64,000 nucleotides of DNA from Chelonoidis abingdonii (Eukaryota > Chordata > Testudines > Testudinidae), in the NCBI RefSeq assembly GCF_003597395.2, contig NC_133771.1, positions 45,937,663 through 46,001,662 on the forward strand. Reading direction: 5' to 3'. The notes below the pieces were generated by a model. That model was not told where the DNA came from. It saw only the letters and a list, made by a program, of their open reading frames with translations, and made no database searches. Shown here in pieces: positions 32,613-42,890 of this stretch. Both the position numbers and the translations under genes were made by a program. The stretch's first letter is position 1; every line of letters begins with the position of its first letter.

Positions 32613-33813
32613 ATACAAACAAAATTGTATATTCTAATGAAATTTATTGGCCAAGGCCTTCCCATCTTAGTGATTTATTAGAATATTGCTCAGAAAGATT
32701 ATTTTTTAAGGTTCAAAAGAATTCATATGAGTGAATAATTGAGTGGAAAACAAATGGATCAGTGGAAATAAAGATCCACAATATTACTGCAAATGAACCC
32801 CAAAAATTTATAATTGGAATTGATGGGTTCCATAGTGAAGTAGATATGATGGCTATTCCTGGAATTTGTACTATGCTACCTGAAAGAGGTCCTTATTGTT
32901 ATTTGGTTACCCAATTAGTGAATGATCAAACAAATACCCAAAGAGTTTGTTCTGCCACTAGAAATTTTACCTATATTGAAACCATTCCAGTGATTGATAA
33001 TGTAACCTGTACCTTATTGCAATACACACCCTCTTATGCTATTAATATTAATGCCTCCCAGAAATATATCAAGGTACACAACCAAAAAGTGTGGTATGAC
33101 CCTACACCAAAGAGAGATGTAGCGGAATATCGATGGACTGTAATCAATACTACACTAGGAACTGTTAAGTTTACATTGCCCTTATCTAATTTCCAGATCA
33201 CCTCTACATATCCAAATTGTTCGCAAGGGGCTGCCATTAGATTAGCACAACAGAGGGCCTGGGTTATTTCCTCTAGAAAGAAAAGGGACCTGACTGGATC
33301 CTTATGGGATGGGGCCAATAGTGCAGCAGCAGTTTGGAATATTTTTAAGAACCAAGAACATGATGAGCAATTGGGCCAACTACAGAAGGCTACCGGCCTT
33401 ATTTCTGGAGCTCAGCTAACCCAAGTACAGGCTGGAGTGGGTGAGTTACATGTTATTTCCACCTTTAGTTCTATGACCCAGAAGTTACTGAGAGAGATGG
33501 TACTGAATATCACTGAGGCTGGGAAGGCATTGCAGTGGGATCTAGCACGTTGTGTACTAAGTATGGTGTATTATGCTTTGTAACCGGAATTGTACAAAAA
33601 CCTCGTTATATGTTTGCTCTGAGTATATTATTGTTTGCATTGCTGTTAGTTAATTTAGGATTATGTTATTGTTGTTGTAAAAGATGTAATAACAGTAATA
33701 CCTTTCATGTCCATGCTAATCATCCATTGTCATTTCATCCAATGAAAACCCCTAGGATTGAAACATCTGATGTAGAATCAGAAATCCATGGCTTAATGCA
33801 AATAGAAATTTAA
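32613..33813 (+). pseudogene. Retroviral envelope glycoprotein remnant
   Basis: The open part is 32,762-33,583 (about 273 codons, opened at a GTG only because an in-frame TGA at 32,732 precedes it; env-like sequence in the same frame begins near 32,613). It has seven N-glycosylation sequons and a basic furin-like cleavage site at 33,275-33,286, followed by an alanine-rich fusion-peptide-like region and a heptad-rich ectodomain. The membrane anchor, a hydrophobic segment followed by a CCC cluster (about 33,610-33,690), and a cytoplasmic tail ending 33,813 lie in another frame, so there is an indel near 33,560. No signal peptide and no CX6CC motif are visible. Retroviral class is unresolved. 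Confidence 0.75.
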
Positions 33814-33849
33814 GAATATCTGTTGTACTAGAAGTACAAAAGGGCGGAG

Positions 33850-34320
33850 TGTGGAAGAAGGGAAAGAATTGACAAGGATTTGTAGTGGATCTTAGTGCAT
33901 GTCAGTCTGTTAGCAGGAGTTAGGCCAGCTGTAACCCTTATGATGTGGAACATGTAGAAGCAAGGATAGTGTGAGACAAGTAAGAAAGAACTGTGTGAGA
34001 AGTTATCACTCACGACCTTGCCTAATAATCAAATGCGTAGACTGGTGCCCAGAAGCTGAGGAAAATAAGATAGCAGGATAGCCTATGCATAAACAAACTG
34101 CATCTGTTGCTCATTACTGTCTGTAACATTGCTTGCTATTGTCTGTAGCAAAGGTATAAATGCTTGCTGAAATTGTTTACCTGTTGAGAGACCTGTCCGG
34201 GACAGGGGCAACCCTGTGTCCTAGGGCACTCCCTCCCTCAATTACAATTGTTTGAGAATAATAAAGTATTTGATTTTGCTGTACCCAAACGAAAAGCGAG
34301 AACTGCGTTTTTCTCCGACA
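33850..34320 (+). repeat. 3' LTR of the ERV
   Basis: Begins TGTGGAAGAAGGGAAAGAAT after a purine-rich tract (AAAAGGGCGGAG, 33,838-33,849) and ends TTTTTCTCCGACA. It contains a GTATAAATG TATA-like box near 34,150 and an AATAAAG poly(A) signal at about 34,258-34,264. Length 471 bp, TG...CA ends. Confidence 0.9.
34258..34264 (+). terminator. Poly(A) signal in ERV 3' LTR
   Basis: AATAAAG in the context GAATAATAAAGTATTTG, about 60 bases before the LTR end, the usual place for an R-region poly(A) signal. Confidence 0.6.
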
Positions 34321-34394
34321 GTCCATTCAACATAAAAGGCTCGGGCCCTGTGGGCATCCAGGGAATGCAGCCTCCACTCCTTACCGGAAGAGTG
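34321..34394 (-). mobile_element. Inverted DIRS recombinase fragment, right half
   Basis: The minus strand matches about 30,942-31,012 of the first DIRS copy, including CACTCTTCCGGTAAGGAG and CCTTTTATGTTGAA. With 32,311-32,409 it makes one uninterrupted segment apart from the duplicated GTCC. Confidence 0.85.
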
Positions 34395-35777
34395 CTTACT
34401 AAATACTTTCTTTCAACTAATCTGTGTGGTTGCATAAAGCATTACAACAGCTTACACAAAACTATGTACACACTGATATCATACAGCAATAATTCAGTTA
34501 GAATGTGACCCTTTGTATCGAAAGATATTATAGGAGTTACTCCATAGCAGAGCTAATAAAGGCTTTTTTGTGGTCCTCTAGAGCATAGTGCCTATTAAAA
34601 AGGTAGCCCTCCTGACAATTTTTGTTGCATTGTGTAGAGTGCAGGCAAATGCATAACAGACTAAACAGAGTCAATAAATCAATGGCTTATGGGGGAGAAT
34701 ACCTGTAACAATAAATGGGATTTATTCTATAGGCAGCTCTCCATAAAAGTTACAATCAGCAAATAAATTAAAAAAAGAAAGAAAGAAAGACAGATTTGAG
34801 TGCAATACAATTTATTCTCATTACAAACTTTTGCGGTCTTGGCAAAGTATTTATATCAAGGTAATTAAGGTCAGTACTGGCTCACGTTGGTATGAGTTAG
34901 TCAGCTAATAGCCCAGCAATGTCATCTTCTTTTGCTATTTCTATAGTTAATGTCCTTTTGCATTCTAAACACATGCTTTTCTATAGGGACCAATTAAGCT
35001 TTGGGTTTTGTCTCACTTCTGAAAGGCTAGAACAATTGTTTTAAGAAAGGCCATGCAGAGAATCAAATTTTTATATATATATATATATATTTTAAATTGA
35101 TATTATGGAAGCGAAGGTAGCACTTAGATTGGCACTTAAAGCAGGATTAAACTCTCTCCTTTTGATTCTTTAGTGATTGAATTTAGTCTCAAAATTTGAT
35201 TCAACTCTTTGGAGGGCAATGGAATTTTCTATGTAATTTTTGTGTGTGAAATCAATCTAACATTTGGTGAAGTAACTTTTTGAAATGCTGTCCTGTTTTC
35301 CTACCATTTCTTAGTGTTCCTCTAGCAAAAGGACCACAAAATCCCCACAGATTCCAAATTTTACGCATACCCACATTCTGATAATCTCTTAGATACATAG
35401 CATTTCTGGCATGTTAAATTAAATGCGTCATTAGTCCCTTTCTTCAAGCTAGCAGTTCTGTGCCATGCAAAGATTAACCCATAGAATTTTTCAGGGCCAT
35501 CAACTGTTTCCATATTCTTACACTACCAGGCTGCATCTCTGGTCTCCCCAGCTCTGCTGTGCACCTACTACTGGAGAGAGGGAGACGTGTATGAGGGTTT
35601 GTTCTGGGAGAGGTGGGGCTCTAGGAGGCTGTGGAGGTGTTGACAGTGATATGGGAGGATGAAGGCAGAAAAAAGCAGGCTTTGGGGAGATAGGGAAGGG
35701 TTAGCTGGAATATAGTGGAAAATGGTCAGAGTGAGGAGCAGTTGGGTTTGTGCAGGAAGCCTGAGGAGAACCTAGTG
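34395..35777. other. Unassigned stretch with microsatellites
   Basis: Contains an (AAAG)n run at about 34,771-34,790 and a (TA)n run at about 35,073-35,091. No gene is supported. Confidence 0.4.
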
Positions 35778-36066
35778 TTTCTACACTAAAGTTCTTAAAG
35801 GGCTCCCCTGTTGCTGCTTCTGCCTTAGTTCCCCAGGATACCCAGGCAACAGTGTTGTGGGAAGCCCTTGATGTACCCCTGCCTCGGTGTAGAGACACTT
35901 GAGCCTTCTGGTGCTCCTGCACTGGGGCACTCAGGGGCACGAAGACATCCATGTTAAGGAAGCTGAGTCACCACAGCACTGTGGCCTGGCTATATCTGGG
36001 AGCTGAGGCAACAGCAGTGCAATAAGCCTTACATGCGCTGGAGCTTTAGTGTAGAGAAACTTATAT
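35778..36066. repeat. MITE candidate with TACACTAAAG termini
   Basis: TAGTGTTTCTACACTAAAG at 35,774-35,792 is mirrored by CTTTAGTGTAGAGAAACT at about 36,044-36,061. The 270-base interior has no coding signal. Termini resemble Harbinger-derived MITEs. Confidence 0.5.
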
Positions 36067-38411
36067 TCCCCTATCCCAGACCTTCTCCACAGGAACCCCT
36101 CTAGGTTCACCTAGGACCTACTTATCCCATACCTCCCACATCCGTAATCCTTCCCTGCCCCCTCATGTGCCTGTTCACCCTCTCATGTCCCATTATAGCC
36201 ATGCCAAGTCCCCCAAGAATCAAACACACACCAAAGGCTGACCACTTGCTCAGAATAGGAAATGAGCAGGGAAATGGGAGGCAAAGGACTCAGGAGTGAG
36301 TGAAGATATGGGCAGGCCTGGTGATGCGTGCAAGAGGCCTAGGGGTGAGAGTCTGAGGATGCTTGCAGTGGGGCCTGAGATGTGGGGTGAGGCTGAGGTT
36401 ACGTCGTTGGAGTAACACAGGCCTGGTTGATGGAAAGCCTGTTTTTGTGGCTGAGGATGGGAACTGATTATTGGAGCATAGATGGACTAATTAATCACTT
36501 ACCCATACATTTCCTTGGATTGTATGGTTTGTATTGGTGGGATGGGCTGTGCTATCTAGCAGCCTTAACTCAAACTTAACATTGTTTTTTAGTCCCACCT
36601 AGTAGGGACTTGCAAATGTAGTCTGAAGAATGAGCCAATATCCAGTGATAAACAAACTTCTTGGACCTTGAAGAAGAATAAAATATTTAAAAGATTTAAG
36701 ACTTTAAAAGCAAGTATAGGCTGCAATGCAGGCAACAAACAATATTTCATCTTAAAATAACAGATTTTGTATCCAGATTTCATGGAATACTAGTCTTTTA
36801 AAATCTATGATGTTTTAGTATTGTTTATTTTAGTTACAAAATATGTCACTCCAGCACCTAAGCAGGTCCTTAATTGCCTAATTACTTGATTAAAAAAAGA
36901 AAGAAATTTTAGTTGACTTAAGATTTCAAAGGGAAAAGTCAATTATTCTTGATTCAATATTTATTTACTTAGTAATCATTTACAGGAGTTTTAAAAGTGT
37001 TTTTAGGCTTCAGAGTCAGCTTTGTTTGGGTTAATTGAATATTTTTAATTAACACAGCTGAACTCAATCCATCTAACTTTATACATAGCCCCAAAGGCAG
37101 CACTTGGTTAAAAAAAAGTTAAAAGAAAATTAATATTTGAAGCACAGAATATACTCGATAGGTTTGCCTGCTGAATTAGTATAGAGGTTAATAATCATCA
37201 TTTTAGAATACATTGACATAAGTTTAATTCCTTTTTTTGGATGAGGTTACTAGTCAAATTAATTGGCTCCAGTCCATGAGAAGAGCAAAAGTAGCAACTT
37301 GATTATTTGTAATAACGTTTCACAGAGATAATGCTAAATGCTTTCAGACAGTATAGTCTTGGAAAGTGAGTTTGTCTTTCTGTGCTGCTAATCTGCAATG
37401 ATAAAATTGTGCTGTGCTGCTCCAAAAGACTGCTAGATATTATCTCTATACAAATCAAAGTGGTATTTGTTTCCTGCAGAAGTTTCAAGCCACAAACAGA
37501 TGGATGCTGCAAAACATTTTCCACTGATATTTAAAACACTATAAACCAATTACTCTTTGACAGTATCTGTGACCCTTTATTCAATATCCATAACTGTATG
37601 CAAAAATGAAATTTTGTTTGCAAGAAAATTCGAGGAAGGTGCAACTTTGAGATGATTCATGCAAGAAGTCTTCATAATGCCATGTTGACATGTCTGAGAG
37701 CTGGAAGGAAAAGAAACAGAGTTTTGGCTGAGGAGCAGCAGAGAACGGTAAAGGGAGGAGAAACAAAACAGAGGAATTGGATAGGTTTGTTCTATAAGGG
37801 TAGAAACTTCTCAGGGAAAGTGCATTTGGCGCACAAACAATACTGCAGTATCCCACATCACAGCTGGGTTTGGAATAATCCACTGGTCTTTTGCTAGTAG
37901 AGCAGGTCCAACACATCAGAGAAGCAACAGTTATCCTCTGTAGATAAAATCTTTGTGGTGTGTACTAAGTGCTAGTGACTTGTTCTCTGCCTGCTTTTGT
38001 TTTATTGTTATGAATTGGGTTAAACCTCATTGCTGCCCTTCTATTCAGGCTAAATGAGGGAAAAGATAAAAGGTATTTTTTTAGTAATAGCTGAAAAAAT
38101 AGAGCTCACCATCCAAAACACAGACCTATATGGCAACTGAGCAGAAGCTATGTCATGCAGGCTGATATTTTATGTTTCATTGTGTCTGGATCATCTGCCA
38201 TATAAGATCTCACTCTGACACAAAGTTAATTAGCAAACTCCAGCTTTAGTTTGTCTGCTTACATGTTCTCATGGCTTCTCAGATCAGTTTCCCAGGAAGT
38301 ATCATTTGCAAACAGTATGCGGCTTGAAAGTGTCTGCTAGCACATTCATATTGCCACATTCCTTCTGTTGTAAAGAAAACTGTCAAACACCCTAGTAATA
38401 ACTAATAACAT
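36067..38411. other. Unassigned stretch
   Basis: No gene or element supported. Open frames up to 111 codons (37,581-37,916 minus) show no family resemblance. Confidence 0.35.
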
Positions 38412-38422
38412 AATCTAACATA

Positions 38423-38638
38423 AAAAGCGACAAAAAGTCCTGTGGCATCTTATAGACTAACAGACATATTGGAGCATAAGCTTTTGTGGGTGAATACCCA
38501 CTTCATCAGATGCATGTAGTGGAAGTTTCCAGAGGCAGGTTTAAATATGCAGGTAAGAATCAGTCTACAGATAACGAGGTTCGTTCAATCAGGGAGCAGT
38601 TCTAGCAGTTGAGGTGTGAACACCAAGGGAGGAACACC
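38423..38638 (-). mobile_element. Penelope-like element fragment, perfect 11-bp TSD
   Basis: Plus-strand text AAAAAGTCCTGTGGCATCTT, ATAGACTAACAGACATATTG and GTGGGTGAATACCCACTTCA is the Penelope terminal region; element sense is minus. AATCTAACATA flanks both sides (38,412-38,422 and 38,639-38,649). The 3' part (to 38,638) is non-coding. 216 bp in all. Confidence 0.85.
38472..38512 (-). ncRNA. Hammerhead-ribozyme-like core
   Basis: On the minus strand CTGATGA (38,503-38,509) precedes a perfect 6-bp hairpin GTGGGT/ACCCAC with an ATTC loop (38,486-38,501), then AAAAGCTTATGC. Canonical order is CUGANGA, helix II, GAAA, and a tiny palindromic helix III; only the G of GAAA has become A, in a former CpG. 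Penelope elements are known to carry such ribozymes. Helix I pairing is unclear. Confidence 0.55.
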
Positions 38639-38763
38639 AATCTAACATATTCTTTTCGGAAGCTGACTGTTCTTGATGTTACTGCATGCATCACCTTATC
38701 AGTTTGGCTAGCCATTTGCCTGTACAGCTAGGAAATCCCTCAGATGAGTAAGTCTTTTAACAA

Positions 38764-39453
38764 TGTGACAGACCCAGGCCAGTGGGGTACAGGAGTCTGG
38801 TAGAGGGCAAATATACTGGTCACTGGATGAATAGTTTTCTGTTCCCTGAGTGACCAGAGCAGGGGCTGCACTAGAGTAGTCAGGAACCTGCTAGAACAAT
38901 TAAGGCAGACAGGTAATTACGAACACCCTGCACCCCAATCAAGCCCCCCCCGCTAAATCAGCTGGGCACCTGGGTTTCAAAAGGAGCTCATCCGGGCAGG
39001 TGGGAGAGAGCCAAGCGAGCGGACAGCATCGCATGTGAAGGGAGCTGGAGCAACGAGCCAAGGAGCTTGAGCAGTGAAGAGGGTGCCTGCTTGCTGGACA
39101 GCAGCTAAGGAGTACCCACGTTATCGGCAGACACCAAGGCAGATCCTGTGGTGAGGATAAAGAAGGTGTATCTGGAGGAGGCCATGGGAGTAGCACCAGG
39201 GAGTTGTAGCTGCCCATGCAGTGTTACAGGAGGATATTGATGACAGCCTGCAATCCCAGCAGGCCCCGGGGTGGGAACCCGGAGTAGAGCGGCGGCTGGT
39301 TCCCCCAACCTCCCCAACTCCCTGAATCCAGCCACACCAGGAGAGTTGACACCCAGACCGTGTGGGGAAGATCACTGAGCGTGCAGCCAAATTGCCAATC
39401 TCTAAGTTGCACGGACCCCCAAAGTCACGATCCCGCGAGGAACCTTGCGTCAG
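38764..39453 (+). repeat. 5' LTR of the second Gypsy element
   Basis: Starts TGTGACAGACCCAGGCCAGT, followed by GGTACAGGAGTCTGGTAGAG and CTGAGTGACCAGAGCAGGGG. I recognise this as a turtle Gypsy LTR head. The right boundary, near AACCTTGCGTCA at about 39,450, is approximate. Confidence 0.65.
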
Positions 39454-39649
39454 CAACTGTCTCAGAGGTGGGCATTCGAGTGTGCACCAGCGCTGCACGA
39501 CCCGAAGCCGGCTAAACCACCGGGGCGGCGGGCGCGCGCGTGAAACCAAATTTCTCTAACACGAACAAAAAAAAAACATAAAAACCTAGCGGGTTTTTAT
39601 TTTTCTCTCTACCACAATCGGCATCACTTATACGGCGCTATTGACCACA

Positions 39650-40560
39650 ATGCTAAGGCAGCCCCAGCAGGCCAAAGGCTTTACCCGCTGTCCAGCGCAG
39701 CTGCGCCACCAGGGCGGCCCCAGTGGCAGGCTTTCAGCACGACGGACTATGGCCTGTCTCGATCCGAACACACGCCCTTCTCAAGCACCACCCCCCGAGC
39801 TATAGTTGCAGCGAACCTGGTAAACACGGCGTAACAGCGCCCTTACAGAGCGGACAACGCCGCCACGATGGCATGCAGATCATTATGGCACCAAAGCCAC
39901 TGGCTGGCAGGAAATGGACCCGGATAGAATGCATGCTACGAGCGTATCACCGCCCTTCTGGCTTCCCTGAGGAGGACAGCCTATTGGAGGCATCGTGCTC
40001 CCCCGAGTCGAGTGGTCGGCGCTCCTTTCCCCCCATTCCTGACTGTGGGGCAGGCCCAGAAGGCTTTACCCCTATGACTCTTCGCCCTGACAGAGGCTGC
40101 ACGTAGATTCCATGGCCAGTTCGGGGTCAACGAACCGCAAGTGCCGGGCCACCAGCAAGCTGATCAAAGTGGGACTGTCAGGCAAAACAACAACGCCTCC
40201 GATCGGTCCCAATTGCTCACTCTCGTCCATGCTCGCACGAAAGTGGCCTGCGAACGACGTTCCCGCAGTCCTGCGAAACAGACTATAAGAGTTCTGGTCC
40301 ACGAACAGTATACATGAGCGGGGACTACCACCCAGAGCTTCGTGCCTGGGTAAGTCCCAGTGAACGAACCCTGCTGCCTATGGAGTTAGATGTTGTGTCA
40401 GCAATGAGTAGAAGAGGCAAAAGTGGAAACGCGGGAACATCGACGCACCCCGACCCCCAGTTAAGCGAAAGCACGCTCCCTCCGGTTATACTAAGCACGC
40501 AACAAGCCCTTACGCAGGCTCGGTGGACTGAGGCCCACCAGGAGGTACCAGCGTGACAAA
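39650..40560 (+). pseudogene. Gypsy gag with SCAN-like capsid domain
   Basis: From 40,314 the frame reads YHPELRAWVSPSERTLLPME and, later, LTQARWTEAHQEVPA. 'ELRAWV' with the following helix and the 'TEAHxEVP' tail fits the capsid region of Gmr1-like Gypsy elements, from which the vertebrate SCAN domain arose. Upstream (39,650-40,310) resemblance to the family persists only in short pieces because frames change every few dozen bases. A nucleocapsid knuckle is not clearly preserved. Assignment rests on memory of the turtle family and should be treated as such. Confidence 0.5.
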
Positions 40561-40725
40561 AGAGAGTGGGCTCGCGACGCGCTCTTCACCGCACATCAGC
40601 CACAAAGAGTCAGCAGACTGACAGGAGAGCAAGATGATCGCTCGCAGTTTTAGAACTTCCTGCGCACAACAAGAGACCCGGGGCAACTGCCTAGGGCTCC
40701 ATACAGATGTATGCTGTGAGGGTGG

Positions 40726-41202
40726 GTGACATATAGATCGCCAGTGTCCTTATATCTCGAGGAGCCAACTGCAGGTACACTGGAACTGGGCAGACCCATG
40801 CCTCATCCTAAATCCCCCATCTTGTGGGGGTCCTCAGCTAACATCCCCACATATGTTAAGCACCCCCCCAGACCATTAAGAGTAATATCGGGTACGAGAC
40901 CGACCGCCACTCGGTTGGCGTTGGGGAGTCTATCGCCCACCCGCTTGTATCTGCGGGGAAGCTTTAGTGAAGTCGTTAGTCAGTTACTCGCCGGCGGCTG
41001 CAGAGCATCGACCCAGCGCGATGACACCTGCGTCCATGGGACAACGTTGGTTAATTTCAACCCAACATCGCCCAGTAGAACTCCCGATCTTCAGAGGGAG
41101 ACCACTACTCGAGTAGCAGCAAATGTACGTCCCCTAACTCCATACTCGGTGGTCCATCCGGGCGGGGACTTCCAGCGGGTTTGGAAAACTTACTCCCAGT
41201 AG
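40726..41202 (+). pseudogene. Gypsy protease region, broken
   Basis: A 158-codon open frame ends TPYSVVHPGGDFQRVWKTYS. Across one or two base changes this is the 'PYPVVIGRDFPGF-KLL' end of a retrotransposon protease. The overlapping frame from 41,181 starts MENLLPVGGLEEKGNPEVSE, the linker after it. The DTG catalytic triad is not visible, so the N-terminal part is decayed or misread. Confidence 0.5.
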
Positions 41203-42005
41203 GAGGATTGGAGGAAAAGGGGAACCCTGAAGTTAGTGAGGCCTCCATAGTAGACTGTCAACCCCCAGTCTTCTCTGAAATATCCCCAGATTTATTTTCC
41301 ATTCCCAGACAGGGTAGAAAGTCAAAAAGGGAAAGGAGGGCAGCTAGAACCTTGGGAACCCGAATACTGACTCAAAGCCAGCAGGTCGCTCTTGTAGGTA
41401 GGCGGACCTGAGCAGCTGAAAAAGGAGGCCACCCAGGAGGGAGAAGCACTCGAGTCTGACCCCCACCCTAACGCTTCTGAACCAGTAGAGGCAACAGAGA
41501 CTGGGCCCCTGGATCTTGGGCAGATTAGCCCCAGGAGAGGAAATTTTGGACGGGACTAGGCCAAAGACCCAAGGTAGGACAACATTAGGAAGGAAGTGAC
41601 TAAAATAGATGGGGTTCCTGTGGAAGGGAAAACCCAGGGACCAGGACCCTACTTCATAATGAAGAAGAATCTCTCATACCGGGTTGCACCAGTACAGGGG
41701 CAGAAGGTACAGCAGATAGTAGTACCTCAAAACACCAGAACGCTGTAGTAAGTCTTGCTCATAGTCATCTTTTTGTGGTGAATTTGGGGGTAGAGAAGAC
41801 CCTGGCATGAATCCTACAACGGTTCTTCTGGCCTGGAGTACATGAAGAAGTGCGGAGGTACTATGCCTGGAGTGTCAGCTGCACAGTCCCCATCCCCACC
41901 TGAGGCCACCTTTAGTACCCCTTCCCATCACAGAGGTTCCCTTTGAGCGAATAGTCATGGACCTAGTGGGACCCCTGGAGAAGACAGCTCGAGGCCATTT
42001 TGTCA
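41203..42005 (+). pseudogene. Gypsy integrase, truncated in the core
   Basis: A basic linker (SIPRQGRKSKRERRAARTLG) is followed by the integrase zinc region, SLAHSHLFVVNLGVEKTLA and RFFWPGVHEEVRRYYAW (about 41,750-41,870), and by the first core aspartate block MDLVGPLEKTARGHF at about 41,957-42,000. The sequence stops there. Two of the zinc-binding cysteines are altered. Coming directly after protease, it shows integrase-first order. Confidence 0.75.
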
Positions 42006-42119
42006 CACAGCCCACCCTCCTCCCTGGGGCTGTCTTCCTCCCATCTGGTTAACCACAGTATCTAGGCTTGGTATTGCTGGGGTCTCTGCCAGCAAATAAA
42101 CTACTACTGCAAGCAAATA
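42006..42119. other. Junction sequence
   Basis: C-rich sequence with a duplicated GCAAATAAACTACTACT (about 42,092-42,108 and 42,113-42,129), between the Gypsy truncation and the CR1 piece. Confidence 0.4.
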
Positions 42120-42890
42120 AACTACTACTTAAAAAAATATGGATACCAGAACTGTACATACTGTTCCAGTACCAGTCTCATCAATGCCATATGCAGAGGT
42201 AAAATCACCTCCCTACTCCTACTCACTACTCCCCTGTTTACACATCCAAGGATGGCATTAGCCCTTTTTTCCCCAGCATTTCACTGGGAGTTTATGCTGA
42301 GTGGCTTGTCCATCATGACCCATAAATCTTTTTCAAAGGCACTGCTGCCTGGATATTTTTCCCCACTCTGTAAATATGGTCTGTATTCTTTTTTCCTGCA
42401 TATGTAACTTTGTATTTGGCTGTATTAAAATGCATTTTGTGTGACTGGCCCAGCTTACCAAGCAATCCCGATTGCTCTGTATGACAGCGGTGTCCTCTTC
42501 AACATTTACCACTATGCCAGTCTTTGTATCATCCACAAATTTGATCAGCGGTGATTCCGTATATATTTCCAAATCACTGAGGAAAATGTTGAGTTGAATT
42601 GGGCCTCGTACTGATTGCTGATGATGCCCTACTGACAACCACTTTTTGAGATCCATCAATTAGCCAATTCTTAATCCATTTAAATATGTGCTTTACTGAT
42701 ACTGTATAATGCTTTTTTTTAATTCAGAATGTCATGCAGTACTAAGTTAAACACCTTACAAAAATCTAAGTATATTACATGTACTCGTTACCTTTATAAA
42801 CCACACTTGTAATCTCATCAAAGAATGAGATCAGGTTTGGCAAGACCTGTTTTCCATAAAACCATCTGTGACTCAAAGGCTTCTTGGCAA
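42120..42890 (-). mobile_element. CR1-clade LINE RT fragment
   Basis: On the minus strand the frame at 42,333-42,659 reads SVRGPIQLNIFLSDLEIYTE and SPLIKFVDDTKTGIVVNVEE, the RT active-site block (FADD as FVDD). Further up come YLDFCK-like and SDEIT-like remnants near 42,780-42,830. The element resumes at about 44,020 after an insertion. Confidence 0.75.

Larger units (their letters stand above)
32410..34320 (+). mobile_element. Endogenous retrovirus reduced to LTR-env-LTR
   Basis: The provirus is flanked by GTCC on both sides (32,406-32,409 and 34,321-34,324), a 4-bp target duplication, and by TG...CA LTR ends. It holds a truncated 5' LTR, an env remnant and a full 3' LTR. No gag or pol sequence is present. 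It inserted in an inverted DIRS fragment, which reads on continuously on the far side. It is defective: a stop and a frameshift in env and loss of everything between the 5' LTR and env. Confidence 0.85.
38764..42005 (+). mobile_element. Second Gypsy element (SCAN-type gag, PR, IN)
   Basis: Plus-strand Gypsy element with a 5' LTR, SCAN-like gag, protease and then integrase, truncated at about 42,005 in the integrase core. No RT is found between protease and integrase, so this element also has the Gmr1-like order. The portion 39.3-41.18 kb is conspicuously CpG-rich and frame-shifted, unlike the cleaner 41.18-42.0 kb. Confidence 0.75.

Noticed and set aside
39121..39549. 142-codon minus-strand open frame
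   Set aside because: It runs antisense through a Gypsy LTR; there is no family resemblance.
39300..41180. CpG island marking a host promoter
   Set aside because: The CpG-rich block is inside a Gypsy internal region and is not followed by any exon-like sequence.
40726..41202. 158-codon open frame as a host gene
   Set aside because: Its end matches a retrotransposon protease and it lies inside a Gypsy element; the rest of the frame has no sense.
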